This document shows positions 22,401 to 35,222 of a stretch of 64,000 nt of DNA, one piece after another. The stretch covers positions 2,728,001 to 2,792,000 of the forward strand of contig JAUKTV010000004.1 in the NCBI GenBank assembly GCA_030549205.1. The letters are read 5' to 3'. The DNA comes from Apiosordaria backusii (lineage: Eukaryota > Ascomycota > Sordariomycetes > Sordariales > Lasiosphaeriaceae). The position numbers and the translations under genes were made by a program. The notes under the pieces are model-generated. The model worked only from the letters and a program-made list of their open reading frames with translations. It did no database searches and had not been told where the DNA came from. The stretch's first letter is position 1. The number at the start of each line of letters is the position of its first letter.

Positions 22401-25400
22401 CTAGCTCAGTTCAAACCTGTTCCCCTGTCGTTGGCTTGCAAATACCAGCTCAACGACAACAAACCTTCATAGAGATTGGCCCCTTCGACTTGAACCCCAT
22501 TATTCTCATGGCTCTTCTCTCAGCCTCAACTTGAACCTCTAGCACTCGCTCACGCGCTCTGCAGCGTGCAGGAAGACTTGGCAGTTCGTCTGATCTTTTA
22601 CACTTCGCAAAAGCTCCGACTGCAATGCGAGATATCTATACACACTGTTCCTCGCATTGCGCAAGACGATCACGGCGCTAGAGATATCAACCAGATTCTC
22701 GACAAAGCTGGATCTCTTGGTAATGATGCTGCAGAGTGATGGCGTCTTTTGCTTTGCCGAGCATCACAGCGTGGGGGATGATGACACTGGCAGAGGGAGA
22801 GAAGAAGCAAGTGAGGAGCGAAACCCCAGGCATTTCAATTTGAAATGCTGCAAAGCTGCAGGTTGATCGACGTTGGTCACCCGGTTTTCGCAATCACTTT
22901 TTGGGTCTCAGGTCCCTCTTCTTGCATGTTTATGTTGCATTCACCACCATCACTTGCATCGAATGTCACTTTCAAACTCTCTTTATCACAGCAACAACCT
23001 TGACCGTTCTGGCGGTGAGCACTCTGAGGTGAAAGTCACAATCACTACAGTTACACTCTGAGTTGCCGACGACTCCATCGAGAGCTTGCTAAAGCGCCAT
23101 TTTCTTGTTTTGTCCCGCCGGCATGTCACCACCAACACGAGCCGTCTTGTGTCGACAGACTGTATTTCCCGGCTGAAGCTCAAATTGCTGACCTAATAAC
23201 AGCAGCCGGACATCAACGCGGCTCTAAGCGAAAACCATTTGCTATCAGGTCTGGGCCGGCCGCTCGGCACATATTCCGCGAGAGTTTGTTGGAGATCAAC
23301 GGTCTACACTATGGATAGCTGCCGGCCTTGTTGACAACTGCCGCCCACGACAACGCTTGAGATACAGCAAATTCAGCCATTGTCATTGATATTCTGCCTG
23401 ATGCTTGAAGAAACCGAGGAAGCATATGCTGGTGGGGTTTTCTAGAGATATTTTCAGACCGCAGGTACGGCCCATCCCTGACTTGATACCCTTCAATATA
23501 GAGAATACGCACATGCAGCTTTAATTGGAATGCCTAGGATGCGCAGTCACACTGACCGTCTTATACAAGTACAAACGAACTGCTTATGAACACATGGATA
23601 GATCAAGGGCCGTTTCATCGCACGAGGTCAAAGTTACTGCGAGCCATCATTACTCGCAGCTGAGCGGATGCACCCCAAGATCAAAAAAGGCATCCAAGCC
23701 TTTCCTGTTGACACGAAACCTCATTTTATTCATTCAGACTGCACCGTAAGACCTTCTTCGCAGACTGCTCCTACCGAATATGTACCTTAGGTAGGTACAC
23801 AGTATGACAGATCGCGATACCTATCGCACTCTCACATCCCAAGTCGGTCTAGACATCTAACGGTTAGCGAATCCTTTCCCGATTGGGATATCTTGGCTAA
23901 CCGACCGCGACGACGTCTTGCCCAGCCTGGGGGTTCCCTCAACCCCTGAAAAGTTGTTGGTTGTGGATCTTCTGAAGCCGCGATCTCTCCGAGATCCTCA
24001 GGGATTATTTTCTTATGTCACATTCTTATGGACAGGGGACCGCGCTCGGTCTCAAGAATCCAGAGAGCAACATGCTTTTGGGGCTGGACGCTGCTGCACA
24101 GAAACAACCTCCAGATCACGCCTTCAGCTCTCGTCAGGGCCGGACGGACAAGGAAATGGACGTCTTCAGAGTTTTTGAACGGCAGTTCAGTCGACTCTGT
24201 AGAGACAATTCGTCTGAAAAGCAGAAACGGTCTAGAAGCAAAGCATGCAGGTCCCAGGAAGCTGGCAGAAACGAAACAATGTCTCTTCCCAAGCTTTTCG
24301 GATGCGGGGCAGCGAGGATGAGAAACACTGTTTCATCCAGGATGTCGACGAGACCGGGGTTACAATTGGTCGATAGGGTCGGAGTAATTCAATCACCAGC
24401 ACCCACCCTTTCCTACCCTTTCGCCCGCCCCATGAACAGCCTCAAGAATGTGAACGGCAACATCATCACCGACACAGAATGAAATCCAGGTAGCTTGAAA
24501 GGGATCAACTCGGCTTAATATGAATCCCGCCTGACCTCGTTTGAAGCACGCTTGGATCCAGGACGGGAAGGGAGCACTTTGCGGAGAGCGGGATGCCGTC
24601 GTTACTCGACCTTCGGGCTGGAAAAAGAGCTCAAGATACAGTTTCCGAAGCAACACACGGGGCAACAATGCAAGCACTTGAACTATTCCGTTTTTTTGCC
24701 GTGTCCACGGCCACAATGAGCTGCATGGCGGTGCGCACCCATGAACTTCATGGAGCAGCCCAGGATAGGCACGACAGCCGACAACGTATCACGGTGAAAG
24801 TGAGGTCAAGAGTACGTCTTGGTAGCATTGTGATATCCGTACATACATTGTACGCATCTGTTCACCTCCTGGGCAGGCGTTATCTTTCTTTTCTGCTCAA
24901 ATTCCGTAGGCTTTCACCAACCCCTGTTTCCAATCGTACGATATTGACGAAGCTTGTTGCAGCAATGGTGGACCTGTTGAATCTTTTCACTCCTCGAGAT
25001 CACAGATTCCCGATTGCTGTTGCAGAGAAAGAGAAGAAGAAATGCTATTAATATCAAGCAGTATTATAGCGCAGGGCCCACGCAATCGAGGCCCAGGAGG
25101 GCCTGGTTCAGTCTATCACGAGTCACACATACAGGCAGGATATCCTGTCGTCACCAAAGCATTCAACGGCCGACAATCAAATGGTATCGTCGTATTGCGG
25201 CATCACAGTTGAGCATCAGCATTTTGACAGATTGACACTATCACTATCACACTTGCAAACTCATAACGCTGTCTCTTAAAGTACGTAGATTACTCAGTAG
25301 TCACAATGAGCCAGATGGTTCGCATCGTGGGAAGCATCATCATGGTCTGGTTGAGGGTAACCTTGATCGAGTTTTCACGTGACAACCAACCACCAACTTG

Positions 25401-26278
25401 CAGAAAGAAACAATAAAGACAGAAACAACATCATCTCTCGGGTAACACCAACGGCGGTAATATCACAACGATCGCGAATATCAGACGACAGGCATACCTT
25501 AGGCAAGCAAGCGGCTCGGGGTCAGCCTGGCGTACCTGCTCATCGAATTTGTCCTTTGTCTGGTGATACATGAACGACGAGTAGAGGATTCGAGGAGTCT
25601 TGAACTGTGTACCTCTGGCACAGTCATCGCGTGCAGGTATCACATATCCCAATCACTTGCATCAGCACACAATGCATTCATCGGTTCCACGCATCGTTGT
25701 TGGTGCGGTTGAGCAAGTTATATGCGGCAATCTTGCGGTCCAGTGCAAATCAATGTCTGCTATGGCAAGAAAGAACAAATCAGGCCAAAAACAATGTTTA
25801 TTGTGGTTAAACTTCAGATGATCGCTGACAGATACCGGCCACTAGCTTGCTCAAACGTTGTCGCTTGATTCCAGCAGGCTGGTCAGGAGCGGCGCAGCAC
25901 AAGTCTCACTTGCTGGGAATTGCTTCTTCGTGCCCACAAGCCACAAGCTTCTCAGTGATCAGTCATCAACACCCACACCAACACCGGACGATCCGGACCG
26001 GGCTTTTTGTTTGATGTTTGTGGGAGGTTGGCCTGGGGAACGGGGACCCGTATCCGAGAAAGTCCACGCACGCTCTCGGGTCGAGTCTTGCCGTCTCACG
26101 ACGGAGATCGACACGATAAAAGCTCGTTCTATGACACCCATCACGGCACTTTCGTTGTTTTGACAGTCGTTGATCCTATTGTGCTATGTCACGGAACATT
26201 CCATTCACCACCTTTCTTCAAGCATTGCTCGTGGTGGTGGTGGTCTCTGCTTTGGTCCTGGAAATCTGACAGCCCCCT
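19453..26278. other. Gene-poor region, 6.8 kb
   Basis: I find no convincing gene on either strand. The longer open frames (19732-20283, 24015-24482, 26007-26492) have no recognisable domain, no intron-exon logic and compete with frames on the other strand. The stretch next to 19452 must include the promoter and leader of the Uds1-like gene. Minor structures are an inverted repeat CGGTTAGC/GCTAACCG (23861-23868 and 23896-23903) and a near-palindrome GTACCTTAGGTAGGTAC at 23782. Base composition is ordinary until about 26320. Confidence 0.5.
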
Positions 26279-26317
26279 ATCCCTTTGGCTGGTTAAAATG
26301 ACAATTTTGGCCTTGGC
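26279..26317 (+). repeat. Left terminal inverted repeat of the degraded transposon
   Basis: 39 bp beginning ATCCCTTTGGCTGG and ending CCTTGGC. It matches the reverse complement of 28934-28972 at 34 of 39 positions. The shared core contains AAAATGACAATTTT. Confidence 0.82.
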
Positions 26318-28933
26318 GGCTGGTCTAGCCAGTAAAACTGGCTCCCTATTAACAATTAGTAATGGTCTACCTTCTAAAGCCTGGTCAATACTTTCTACAT
26401 CCCCTAAACTTACCTTAGCTAATACGTTTAAACCCTTAAAAACATATAGAAACCTCCTATTTAGTAGGATCTTGGCTTACAAGTCAGTTTAAAGTAAGGT
26501 TTACAGTAGATATTAGGAAGATTAAGTAATTGAAAGAAGATAGTTTTATATTAAAATAACCTATTTTTTTATATAAATCTAAGTTAAATAAGTATTTTAA
26601 TAATCTATACTATTATAAATAAATATATTATAAGTTATATATATCTTTTTAGTTCTTTAACTATAAAGGTTAGATAGGCTGGCAATATACTGCTAACGCC
26701 TTAATAAATAAACCCTATATATTTTAGACTTATTTACTTAATTATATAAATACTATTTATTAGCAATTTAACTATTAAATAATATTATAGTATGTCTTTT
26801 AGAAAGGTAGGAGATATATACTTCTTTATTAAATTAGCTATAAATCTTAAAGATTAATTAGATATAAAAGTCTTAGTAGAGGGTATAGGAGGAGGTTTTA
26901 AACTATAGGTTAAATCGGATTTTACACTATATTAAGAATATATTAATAATAGTAACCTTTAAAAAAGCTGAATTAGTATAGAAAAACTAAGTTAAAGAAA
27001 GTAAGAAAATATATTTAAAAAGAAGTTATAAAAGAAGACTATATAGTGGCCTTAGTAGTAATAGTAAGTATAAGAATTATAAGTATAAAGCTAATTGCTA
27101 ATATTAATACTATTTATAAATATATTATATACTTATATAATAGGTAGAATAGCAATTTCTTTTTTACCTTTGTCTTTAAATATAGCCTTTATTGCTTTAC
27201 CTTATAGACGCCGTTACTATACTATTACCGGTTATTTATAGTTAGTAAAAAAGGTCGAAATTATATTAACTATTACCTTTTCTTTAATAGCTTAATATAA
27301 AGTACTATTAGGATTAAGTACCTTTATTTTATTTCTTTCTTTTCTTATTATCATTTCGGTTAATTTAATATAGTAATGGCTGTAAGGTATAAAGTTAAGG
27401 TAATTGTTAATATATTTAAAGGCTTTAAACTTAAGGTAAATTTAATTAGTAGCTATAGTCTTAGTAATAGCTATATTATAAAGTTATAAGAATTTAGTAA
27501 AGGCCGAGCTTATAAAGTGGTTATTAAAGAATAAGTAATAGGTATAGTCTTTTAGAAGGTTAAGTAGTAAGGTAACTAATTAAATAATAAGCAATTGAAT
27601 ATAGTAAAGGCTGTACTATCTTATAAATTAGTAAGTAAGTTATATATTTAAAAAACCTAAAAATTATAGTTAAACTTATAACTTATTAAATGCTAATAAA
27701 CTTATCTTTTTTTAAATAGTAAAGCCAGTTATAGAAATAACCGCCTTTAGTAATTACTTAAAGCTTAAAGCCCTTTAAAATCAGCTTAAACTTAAAAAAT
27801 ATAGTATAAGTACTTTTGTTTATAAAGTAAACTATTTTCTTATTAACTGTAATATTCTAGCTAGGCTTATATAATTTTATTAAGACCTTAGTTAAATGCT
27901 TATTAAAAGGTATAATTTATTATTAAAGTAAAGAATTAGTAACTTTATCGTTAGTATCTTAAAAAATAAACCGGCATTTAAGCTTTTAATAGTAGTTAAA
28001 AGGTATTTAATTATAAATTAAGTATATCGGTTTATTAGGTTACTTAAGTTAGTAAGCTTTAGTATTACTTTTATAGTAAAAACCTATATATATTATAATT
28101 GCAATTATAATGTAGATCTTAAATATAGTATATATAGTAAAATGTATAGTATATAGTTACTTATTACTTTAGTTAGTAGAAGGTTTATATTTATTTGTTT
28201 ATTCGGCCTACTTTTAAATAAGTTTAAAAAGGAAGAAAGTAAGGAAGAGTTGTAAAATTGTAAGGGATAGTAGATACTTTTAACAATAGGAAAAGTAAAG
28301 TATTTAAATAGTATAAAAAGGATAGCTTTTAAAGAGACTAATGTAAAAGTTAAACTGTAAATCGGTCGGTTTATAAAGTATAACCGCTATAGGATTTAAA
28401 ATTATAGTATATATTAATAACTTTAATATATTAAAATATATAAAAAAAAGTAGCTTACTAGTTAAAATTTCAAACGACAATTTATTAATACAATCAATTA
28501 AGTATTAACGGTAAATAATATAGTAAGGCTCTTTACTTAGCTTATAAAGTACTTTAAAAAAAAATCGTCTTCTTTATTAGTTTCTTTATTAAGGCCTTTT
28601 TAATTAATAGAATAGTTACTTACTATATCGATATTATTAATAAATTGGATAGGTAATTCGGTAAAAAAACGCTCTATAAAGGTATTAAAAGTAGGCTAAA
28701 TAGAGCGTTCCGGTTAAAAAGTAAGTTAAATTATAATTTCAATAGTTCAAATTACCATATAGTAAATATAAGTTTAATAAGAAAGATATTACTTTTTATA
28801 TAGTGTCTTTATAATATTTTCCTATATAAAGAAGGTGTGGTTTTAGCTAGGAAATACGCTAAGTCTATACAGGAAAATGCCAAAGGTACACGTCAAAGTG
28901 GGTGGTTATGGTTAATGTACCTGAAGTATCAAT

Positions 28934-28972
28934 GCCAAGGAAAAAATTGTCATTTTGCCCAGCCAAGGGGAT
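28934..28972 (-). repeat. Right terminal inverted repeat of the degraded transposon
   Basis: 39 bp which, read on the minus strand, begin ATCCCCTTGGCTGG and end CCTTGGC. Differences from the left copy are one T/C, a TT/GC pair and a GG/TT pair. Confidence 0.82.
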
Positions 28973-31900
28973 TGGTCGCTTATCGCTGCAGGGAAAGGGG
29001 TAACAGGGACCGGGCCTGCGGCACAACCATGCCTCAACGCCTCCCAAAACCCAAAACCCTGGCTTGGGAACCCCCTCACCAAGATCTTATTCAGTAGATC
29101 GTCTGGGATTTTGGGGGGAGGTGATAGGAGAATGAATACGAGAAAATATCTTTTCTTCTTCTGGGATCGTAAGCGATGTTGATGGCCAGAAGCTTTCCGT
29201 CGCCGACATGGTTGACGATGATGGATCCACGCAGCACCAACACTTCTCAACAGGGGTACCACGTTGCTTCTTCAACTCCATCCGATCTCCATGAGAGTGG
29301 TGAACGTGCGCGCCTCCTCCCCAGCTTCAAACAACCCAAAGCTGACAAGAGGGAAAGGTATGTTGCATGTGAGATGGTGATGGGCGGCCCGTCATTCCCT
29401 AAAAAATAGAGAACAGACGCACACAATATCTGCAGAAAAGCAAGACATAAATAGCTTCATTGTCCGAGCGGGCACGACATCTCTGCAAGCACTTGAGGAG
29501 TAGCTTTCTTGCTGTGGTGTTGACCTTCCAACGAGCCCTACACACACCGGCCGTGTTCTCGGGCGTGCTCACGACTGCATGCTCCTTCGTCTGCGCCGCA
29601 CAGAATATCGCTGCACGAGACCAGCTTCGCTTCGATGCGTGTTGCAAGGTTCCTGAGACAGCGGCGGGGGCTTCTGCTTGCCAAGCGTCACGTTCAAGGT
29701 CCTTCAGCAAGATCGGACGAATGCCTCCACCATCACCACGTTTTTTCTTTAGACTCGAAACAAGCACTAGTGCAAAGCAAAAAAGACCAAGCGCAAGTGA
29801 GGCCGATCGGAATGCTCGGGGAATCGACGAAGAAGAAGTTTAGTTCCAAGCAGCCAGAAACCGGGAGGATGATTGCCGATATTCGGCTTTCGGCCAACAA
29901 GGACTGAAATCGGCCGCTGTCTCCGTCCAGCCAGGACCGGGCCACCGCGCTGGTACGGTGGGGCGCCCGGAGCTCTTCCGCGCCCCGTTCAACGGCGGGG
30001 TCAAGCAACTCTCCTTGCTCCCTGTGTCCACGATCATCAACATGAAAACAACCCCGGCTCAAGCACGAAATCCTGCTTCAAAGTCGCCACAACTGAAGCG
30101 CGCCCAAGAAGACGACTGCCGGCATTCACTGTTACATACAGCAGGCAAGTGATGTAAATCCCCAGGATCATGTTCCGCCATTTTTCATCCAAACACATCG
30201 CTCTGTCGGTACTAAAGGATGTGCGATAACAATTACTCCGCACAAACTATCGTCAAGGTTTCAAGCACCAAGTTTTTTGTGCTGTTTCAAAACTCTAGAC
30301 TTGCATCACATGCACCTGACCTTGGAAGAAGCATTACTAATTCTCCTTGACATCAATCTGCCCTCCCCCGAAATTTGCCCGTATGCTAAGTGGGTACCTA
30401 ACATAGTTACCTATGTGGTATCCAAATGTATGTTTGCATTATAGCCCGCGAGATGATCTTATCATATCGCTGGGTGGCATATAGCATTGACACAAGGGTT
30501 CAACGCATGCACAGAATGATATTGAAACATTGGAACCTCACAATTTACTTGCAACGTGACGCGGGGGATATGCCTTGATACTGCACTCTTGACATTGCAG
30601 CGATTAGCAAGCGGTGAGTGCCGTCAAACAGTTCCCAGACCCAGGACATTGGGAGATGATGTGTCTTGGGAGACTCCTTTTCTTATCGTTGATTTGATAA
30701 GATGTTTGTGAGGTTACCACTAAGACTTGACAATGTGGGAAGGAGAGGGTAGGTATGAGAAGAGTGGGATACATGAGGGCAACGTCGAAATACCCCAAAA
30801 TAGGGAAAACCAAGCTTGTTGCTACTGTGAGGGTCCCTACCTGACCTTAGGTATCACCTATTGGGAAGGACAAAGTGTAAAACTGCCAACATTCCATGTC
30901 TCTGTCAAATCTCTTGGTTAGTATTTTTGAGCTGAAAGTAGAGGAGCACATGGTAGCGTTTCTTTGAAGGCTCATCACGATGATTGCTGGGTGACGTTTA
31001 ATGCTTTAGGGGGGTTTGGTTCTTGAGATGAAAGGTAGAAGGATAATGCTGGATTTGCTCAGAACGTGTTTCTACCTGCTGGATTTGGAAGATGTCTTGT
31101 TTTTATTAGAACCACTCGGCCTCATTTTCTGTCGATATCAAGGAAGACAGCCGTAATCCTTCGAAATGAACAGGAAGATGCACGCAGAGGTGCACTTCTT
31201 GAGAATGGCGGGACTTGAACTTTCATCAGACACAGCTGTAGATTGTGGACTATACTCATCGAGCGAGGTCGCTATGTTCTGAAGCATAATGCATCTTGCG
31301 CATATGCCTCAGCTCCGTATCATCTTGCATTGTGACATCACGTATCTTGCTACTGCATGGCTATATCTACCTCATAGTCGTCAAGGCAGTAGGTAGCAAA
31401 GGCCCGAAATATCAGCTATATACTCGCACCTCTCGCTAAACCCGAATACAGGATCCCATCTTTGGAACATTGGTGCTCAAAGAACAGTCCCAGGCCAAGA
31501 GACAGGCAGTTCAAGAGACAGGGAAATCCACTAGCCCGAGAGTAACAAGCCCAGACAGTTAGTTAAAGTGACTTTGCTCGTGGCTACGCAGGATCCTACA
31601 TACACGACCTCACCCATCGCGGAAGGTAGTTGAAGCTCTCAAACATCGCCTGCACACTCACATGCATAAGACTTGCTAAGTTCCCAGAACAACTCCAGAT
31701 TCGGCTGGGTATACGTCCACATCTCCACTCTTACACGATTGAAGAACATGTGAAAGCAAAAGTGGCTGTAACGCCCATCCAATGCCACGATATACCTCAA
31801 CTATATCCATCCATTGAGGTAAGCAGCTTTGTGGAGATGCAATGTAAAACGTTAGCTACACACTGCTACATACGGTACCCTTCGACCCCCAGATTATATT

Positions 31901-33041
31901 ATCTGATCTTTCGATGTTTGTCGTAGCCCGGATCTCTTTTCATCCCATGTGTCTTCTCCAGTTCCAAAGGCAAGGAAGGTAAGCATCCATGTGGGTAGGA
32001 GGAACAGATATCACGTCAGTAAGTAAGTATGCTACTCTAGGAAGTAACATCACCACCCGATCCGCCACATACTCCTTTCAGTTGGGATCAGATCTGGCCG
32101 ACTTGCGAAACGAGCCGCCTTTGCGTGCATGCCGCTCTGCGCCGTGTAAGCACTTAGCATTACGACTTCGAAGCTCCAGAGTTGGGTGGTAAGCCAGTGG
32201 TGGCCTAACAGGAAAGCCAACTGCTCTCAAGGGGGAGAGAAGGTACAGGAAGGCGCAGAATTTGTCATTAGCCTTACGGACAGATGAGAAATCATACATT
32301 GGGTATGAATTTGCGAGTGATGTCGACCTTCGGCTCGGGTGACTAGAGTGATCCTTCTCGCAACTATTAGGGGTACCTTTCCGCACTTCGTGTGGAGGGT
32401 TTGGATGAAGTGTGGCTAGGTGTTTCAACCTTCGGGCCATAATACTGCGGCTCGGGCCATTTGATGGTGCAGTAAGATAGAGCGGCAAGCGTTTTCCCGT
32501 TGAATGGTACTCGGAGTTTGGGTTGCAGGTCAATGGAAGCAGCAGCAAATCAGATTGTGACCGTGAACTCGAAAGCGGGAAGAATAATGGTAGAAGTCTG
32601 TAAGTGAAACATGTTTCGTGTGGTTGGGATGAGCGAGGGAGGGACGGCTCGGAGGTAAGCAAGCTTCTGGAGCTTCAAGAGCTTCCAGAGCTCCGAGTTG
32701 TGAGACTTTGAGACGCAGGTTTGAAACAGAACAAACACTTTGAAAACGGTCAGTAATGGATAGAGAAATTAAGACTTTGATATTAGGTAAGATCACATGA
32801 GATTTCATGAAGGCTTTATTTACTTTGAGGAGGATGAATGAGATGAAAATGAGTGAGGTGAAGGGTGGCCCAGTGACAAATCACGTGCCCCACTTCCCCG
32901 ACGTCACGGCTGCTGGAGCCTATCAGCTTATCGCTCATTGCCCCTCCATTCCCCGAGGTTGACGAACTGGGAAGGCGTGAAGAAAGGGAAAGCTCAGGTC
33001 AGGCATCAAATCAGCTGTTGAGTTTTAAAGAAACTTCTTTG
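28973..33041. other. Gene-poor region, 4.1 kb, ending in the aminopeptidase promoter
   Basis: No gene is supported. Open frames such as 29399-29767, 29460-29843 and 32078-32662 have no recognisable domains. A sequence near 31200-31235 (GCGGGACTTGAACTTTC) looks at first like the T-arm end of a minus-strand tRNA, but the stem does not pair. The last few hundred bases, with GC-rich and CACGTG-like sequence near 32880-32890, are probably the promoter of the gene starting at 33042. Confidence 0.45.
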
Positions 33042-35222
33042 ATGTGGGGTTCTCTCTTTCGACGACAGGTTGGAAAAGCTGCCACCACCACCACCAACAG
33101 ATTAACACCTCACCTACAACACCGTTTCGTTTGCCGACTCACCTACACAAACGGCACAATGAGAGACCCCAATACCCTCTCCAACTACGATGCCTGGCGC
33201 ACCCGGCACACAACCACCAACCTCAAGGTAGACTTCACCAGCAAATCCCTCCGCGGCAAAGTCATCCTTGAGCTCGAATCCCAAACGGAAAAGAGCAGCA
33301 AGGAGATCATTCTTGACTCCAGCTACCTAGATGTTTCCGACATCAAGCTCCTCAATGCTTCGGGGTCGACAAAATGGGAGATCAAAGACCGTCAGGGCGC
33401 CGACGGATCACCGGTTCACATCGCTATCCCGGACGGTGCCCCCAAGGGAGAGGTCGTCAAAGTCGAAATCGAAGTTGCTACGACAGATAAGTGCACAGCG
33501 CTGCAGTGGTTGACCCCCGCTCAGACAAGCAATAAGAAGGCTCCGTTCATGTTCAGCCAGTGCCAGGCTATTCATGCCAGAAGTTTGTTCCCTTGCCAGG
33601 ATACCCCTGACGTGAAGAGCACTTATACGTTCAACATCACGAGCCCGCATGTTGTTGTGGCGAGTGGTGTCCCGGTGAAGGGCGGGGAGACTGAAAGGGA
33701 GAATGGGGAGAAGGTGTACAAGTTTGAGCAGAAGGTTCCGATTCCATCGTATTTGTATGCTTTAGCTTCGGGAGATATTGAGAGCGCGCCGATCGGCAGG
33801 ATATCCTCTGTTGCGACGGGGCCCAACGAGCTGAAGGCTTCGCAGTGGGAGTTGGAAGGGGACATGGACAAGTTTTTGGACGCGGCGGAGAAGATTGTTT
33901 TCCCGTATAAATGGGGAGAGTATAATGTTTTGGTATTGCCGCCAAGTTTCCCCTACGGAGGTAAGTGGTGACATTGCTGTTGGTGAAATGATGGGTGAGT
34001 ATTGACAATTAGCAGGCATGGAAAACCCCATCTTCACCTTTGCTACTCCCACGCTCATCAGCGGTGACAAGCAGAATATTGATGTCATTGCCCATGAGTT
34101 GGCGCACAGCTGGAGTGGTAACCTAGTGACGAGCTGCAGTTGGGAGCACTTGTAAGGCATCCGCGTGCTGATCAGGAGCCGGTCATGATTACTGACTGTG
34201 AAACTGTAGTTGGCTGAATGAGGGGTGGACTATGTATCTTGAGCGCCGCATTCAGGCTGCGGTTCACGGTAGTGAGGCGCACGTTGATTTCTCCGCCATT
34301 CGTGGATGGAAAGCTCTCGGTAAGCATTTTCGAACCAAGTCTTCTTACATTTAACTAATAATTTTGTACAGAGGAGTCCATCGAGGAGTTTGGCAAGGAC
34401 CACGAATTTACCAAGCTTTGCATCAGCCACAAGGGTATTGATCCAGATGATGCCTTCAGCACGGTGCCCTACGAAAAGGGCTTCCACTTCATCTACTACC
34501 TTGACAAGCTTGTAGGACGTGAAAACTTTGACAAGTTCATCCCTCACTACTTCAACAAGTGGACGAATAAGTCCCTTGACTCGTTTGAATTCAAGGACAC
34601 ATTCCTTGGGTTTTTCAGCGCGCCCGAGTATGCTAGTCTGCAGGACAAAATTGCGGAGATTGACTGGGAGGGTCGATTCTACAACACTGGTCTCCCACCA
34701 AAGCCCGAGTTTGACACCTCGCTAGTTGATGAGTGCTACAAGCTGGCAGAGAAGTGGAAGCAAAAGAATTTCCAGCCCAGCCCGTCGGATATTAAGGGAT
34801 GGACTGGCAACCAAATTCTTGTCCTTTTGAATGAGGTTCAAGACTTTGAAGAGCCCCTGAGTGTTGAGCAAGCGGTATGTTTTCAGACAAGCCCCCCCTT
34901 TTCTACCTCTTTTCGCAAGCTGACATGACAACAGCAATCTCTCGGCGAGACTTATGGTTTGGCAGACTCCAAGAATGCCGAGCTTAAGTCGGCCTACTAC
35001 CACATCGCCATGAAGGCCAAGGACACCAGCTCCTACCAGGGGGTGGCCGACCTTCTCGGGGAGGTAGGACGGATGAAGTTTGTTCGCCCTCTTTACCGGA
35101 GTCTGAACAAGGTAGATCGCGACCTTGCATTGAAGACGTTTGAAAAGCACAAGGACTTCTATCACCCCATCTGCCGGCAGCTGGTTGGGAAAGACCTGGG
35201 AGTTGCTGGTCAGAGCGCTTAA
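33042..35222 (+). CDS. LAP2: Leukotriene A4 hydrolase-type zinc aminopeptidase (M1 family)
   Basis: An M1 metallopeptidase; fungal members are mainly aminopeptidases, with epoxide-hydrolase activity in the family. There are five exons: 33042-33960, 34016-34151, 34210-34319, 34372-34874 and 34935-35222. The substrate-binding G-G-M-E-N motif is split by intron 1 (FPYGG/MENP). The zinc site is HELAH (His333, His337) with Glu356 in WLNEGW, exactly 18 residues after the second His. The C-terminal helical ARM-like domain ends DLGVAGQSA. From the first ATG the protein has 651 residues. An in-frame ATG at 33159 (MRDPNTLSNYDAW) gives 612, the usual cytosolic length. The extra 39 residues are basic, lack Asp and Glu (MWGSLFRRQVGKAA…) and resemble a mitochondrial presequence. 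Confidence 0.95.

Larger units (their letters stand above)
26279..28972. mobile_element. RIP-degraded DNA transposon with 39-bp terminal inverted repeats
   Basis: A 2694-bp element. Its two ends are inverted repeats that agree at 34 of 39 positions: the left end reads ATCCCTTTGGCTGG and the right end, on the other strand, ATCCCCTTGGCTGG, both continuing through AAAATGACAATTTT to CCTTGGC. Two of the mismatches (T/C) suit RIP-type change. Between about 26500 and 28830 the DNA is extremely AT-rich, with stops in every frame, so any transposase is unreadable. The outer ~200 bp at each side are much less mutated. Size and terminal repeats fit a cut-and-paste (class II) element. I could not find a clear target-site duplication: the bases outside the repeats (…CCCCCT and TGGTCG…) share only one T. 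Family not assigned. Confidence 0.75.

Noticed and set aside
24015..24482. 155-codon frame in the gene-poor region
   Set aside because: No known domain, no conserved-looking segment, and competing frames in other phases.
26275..28976. TA target-site duplication of a Tc1/mariner-type element
   Set aside because: The left flank can be read as TA but the right flank reads TT, so the duplication is not supported.
31195..31270. Possible minus-strand tRNA (GCGGGACTTGAACTTTC resembles a T-arm)
   Set aside because: The T-stem arms do not pair and no acceptor or D-arm could be built.
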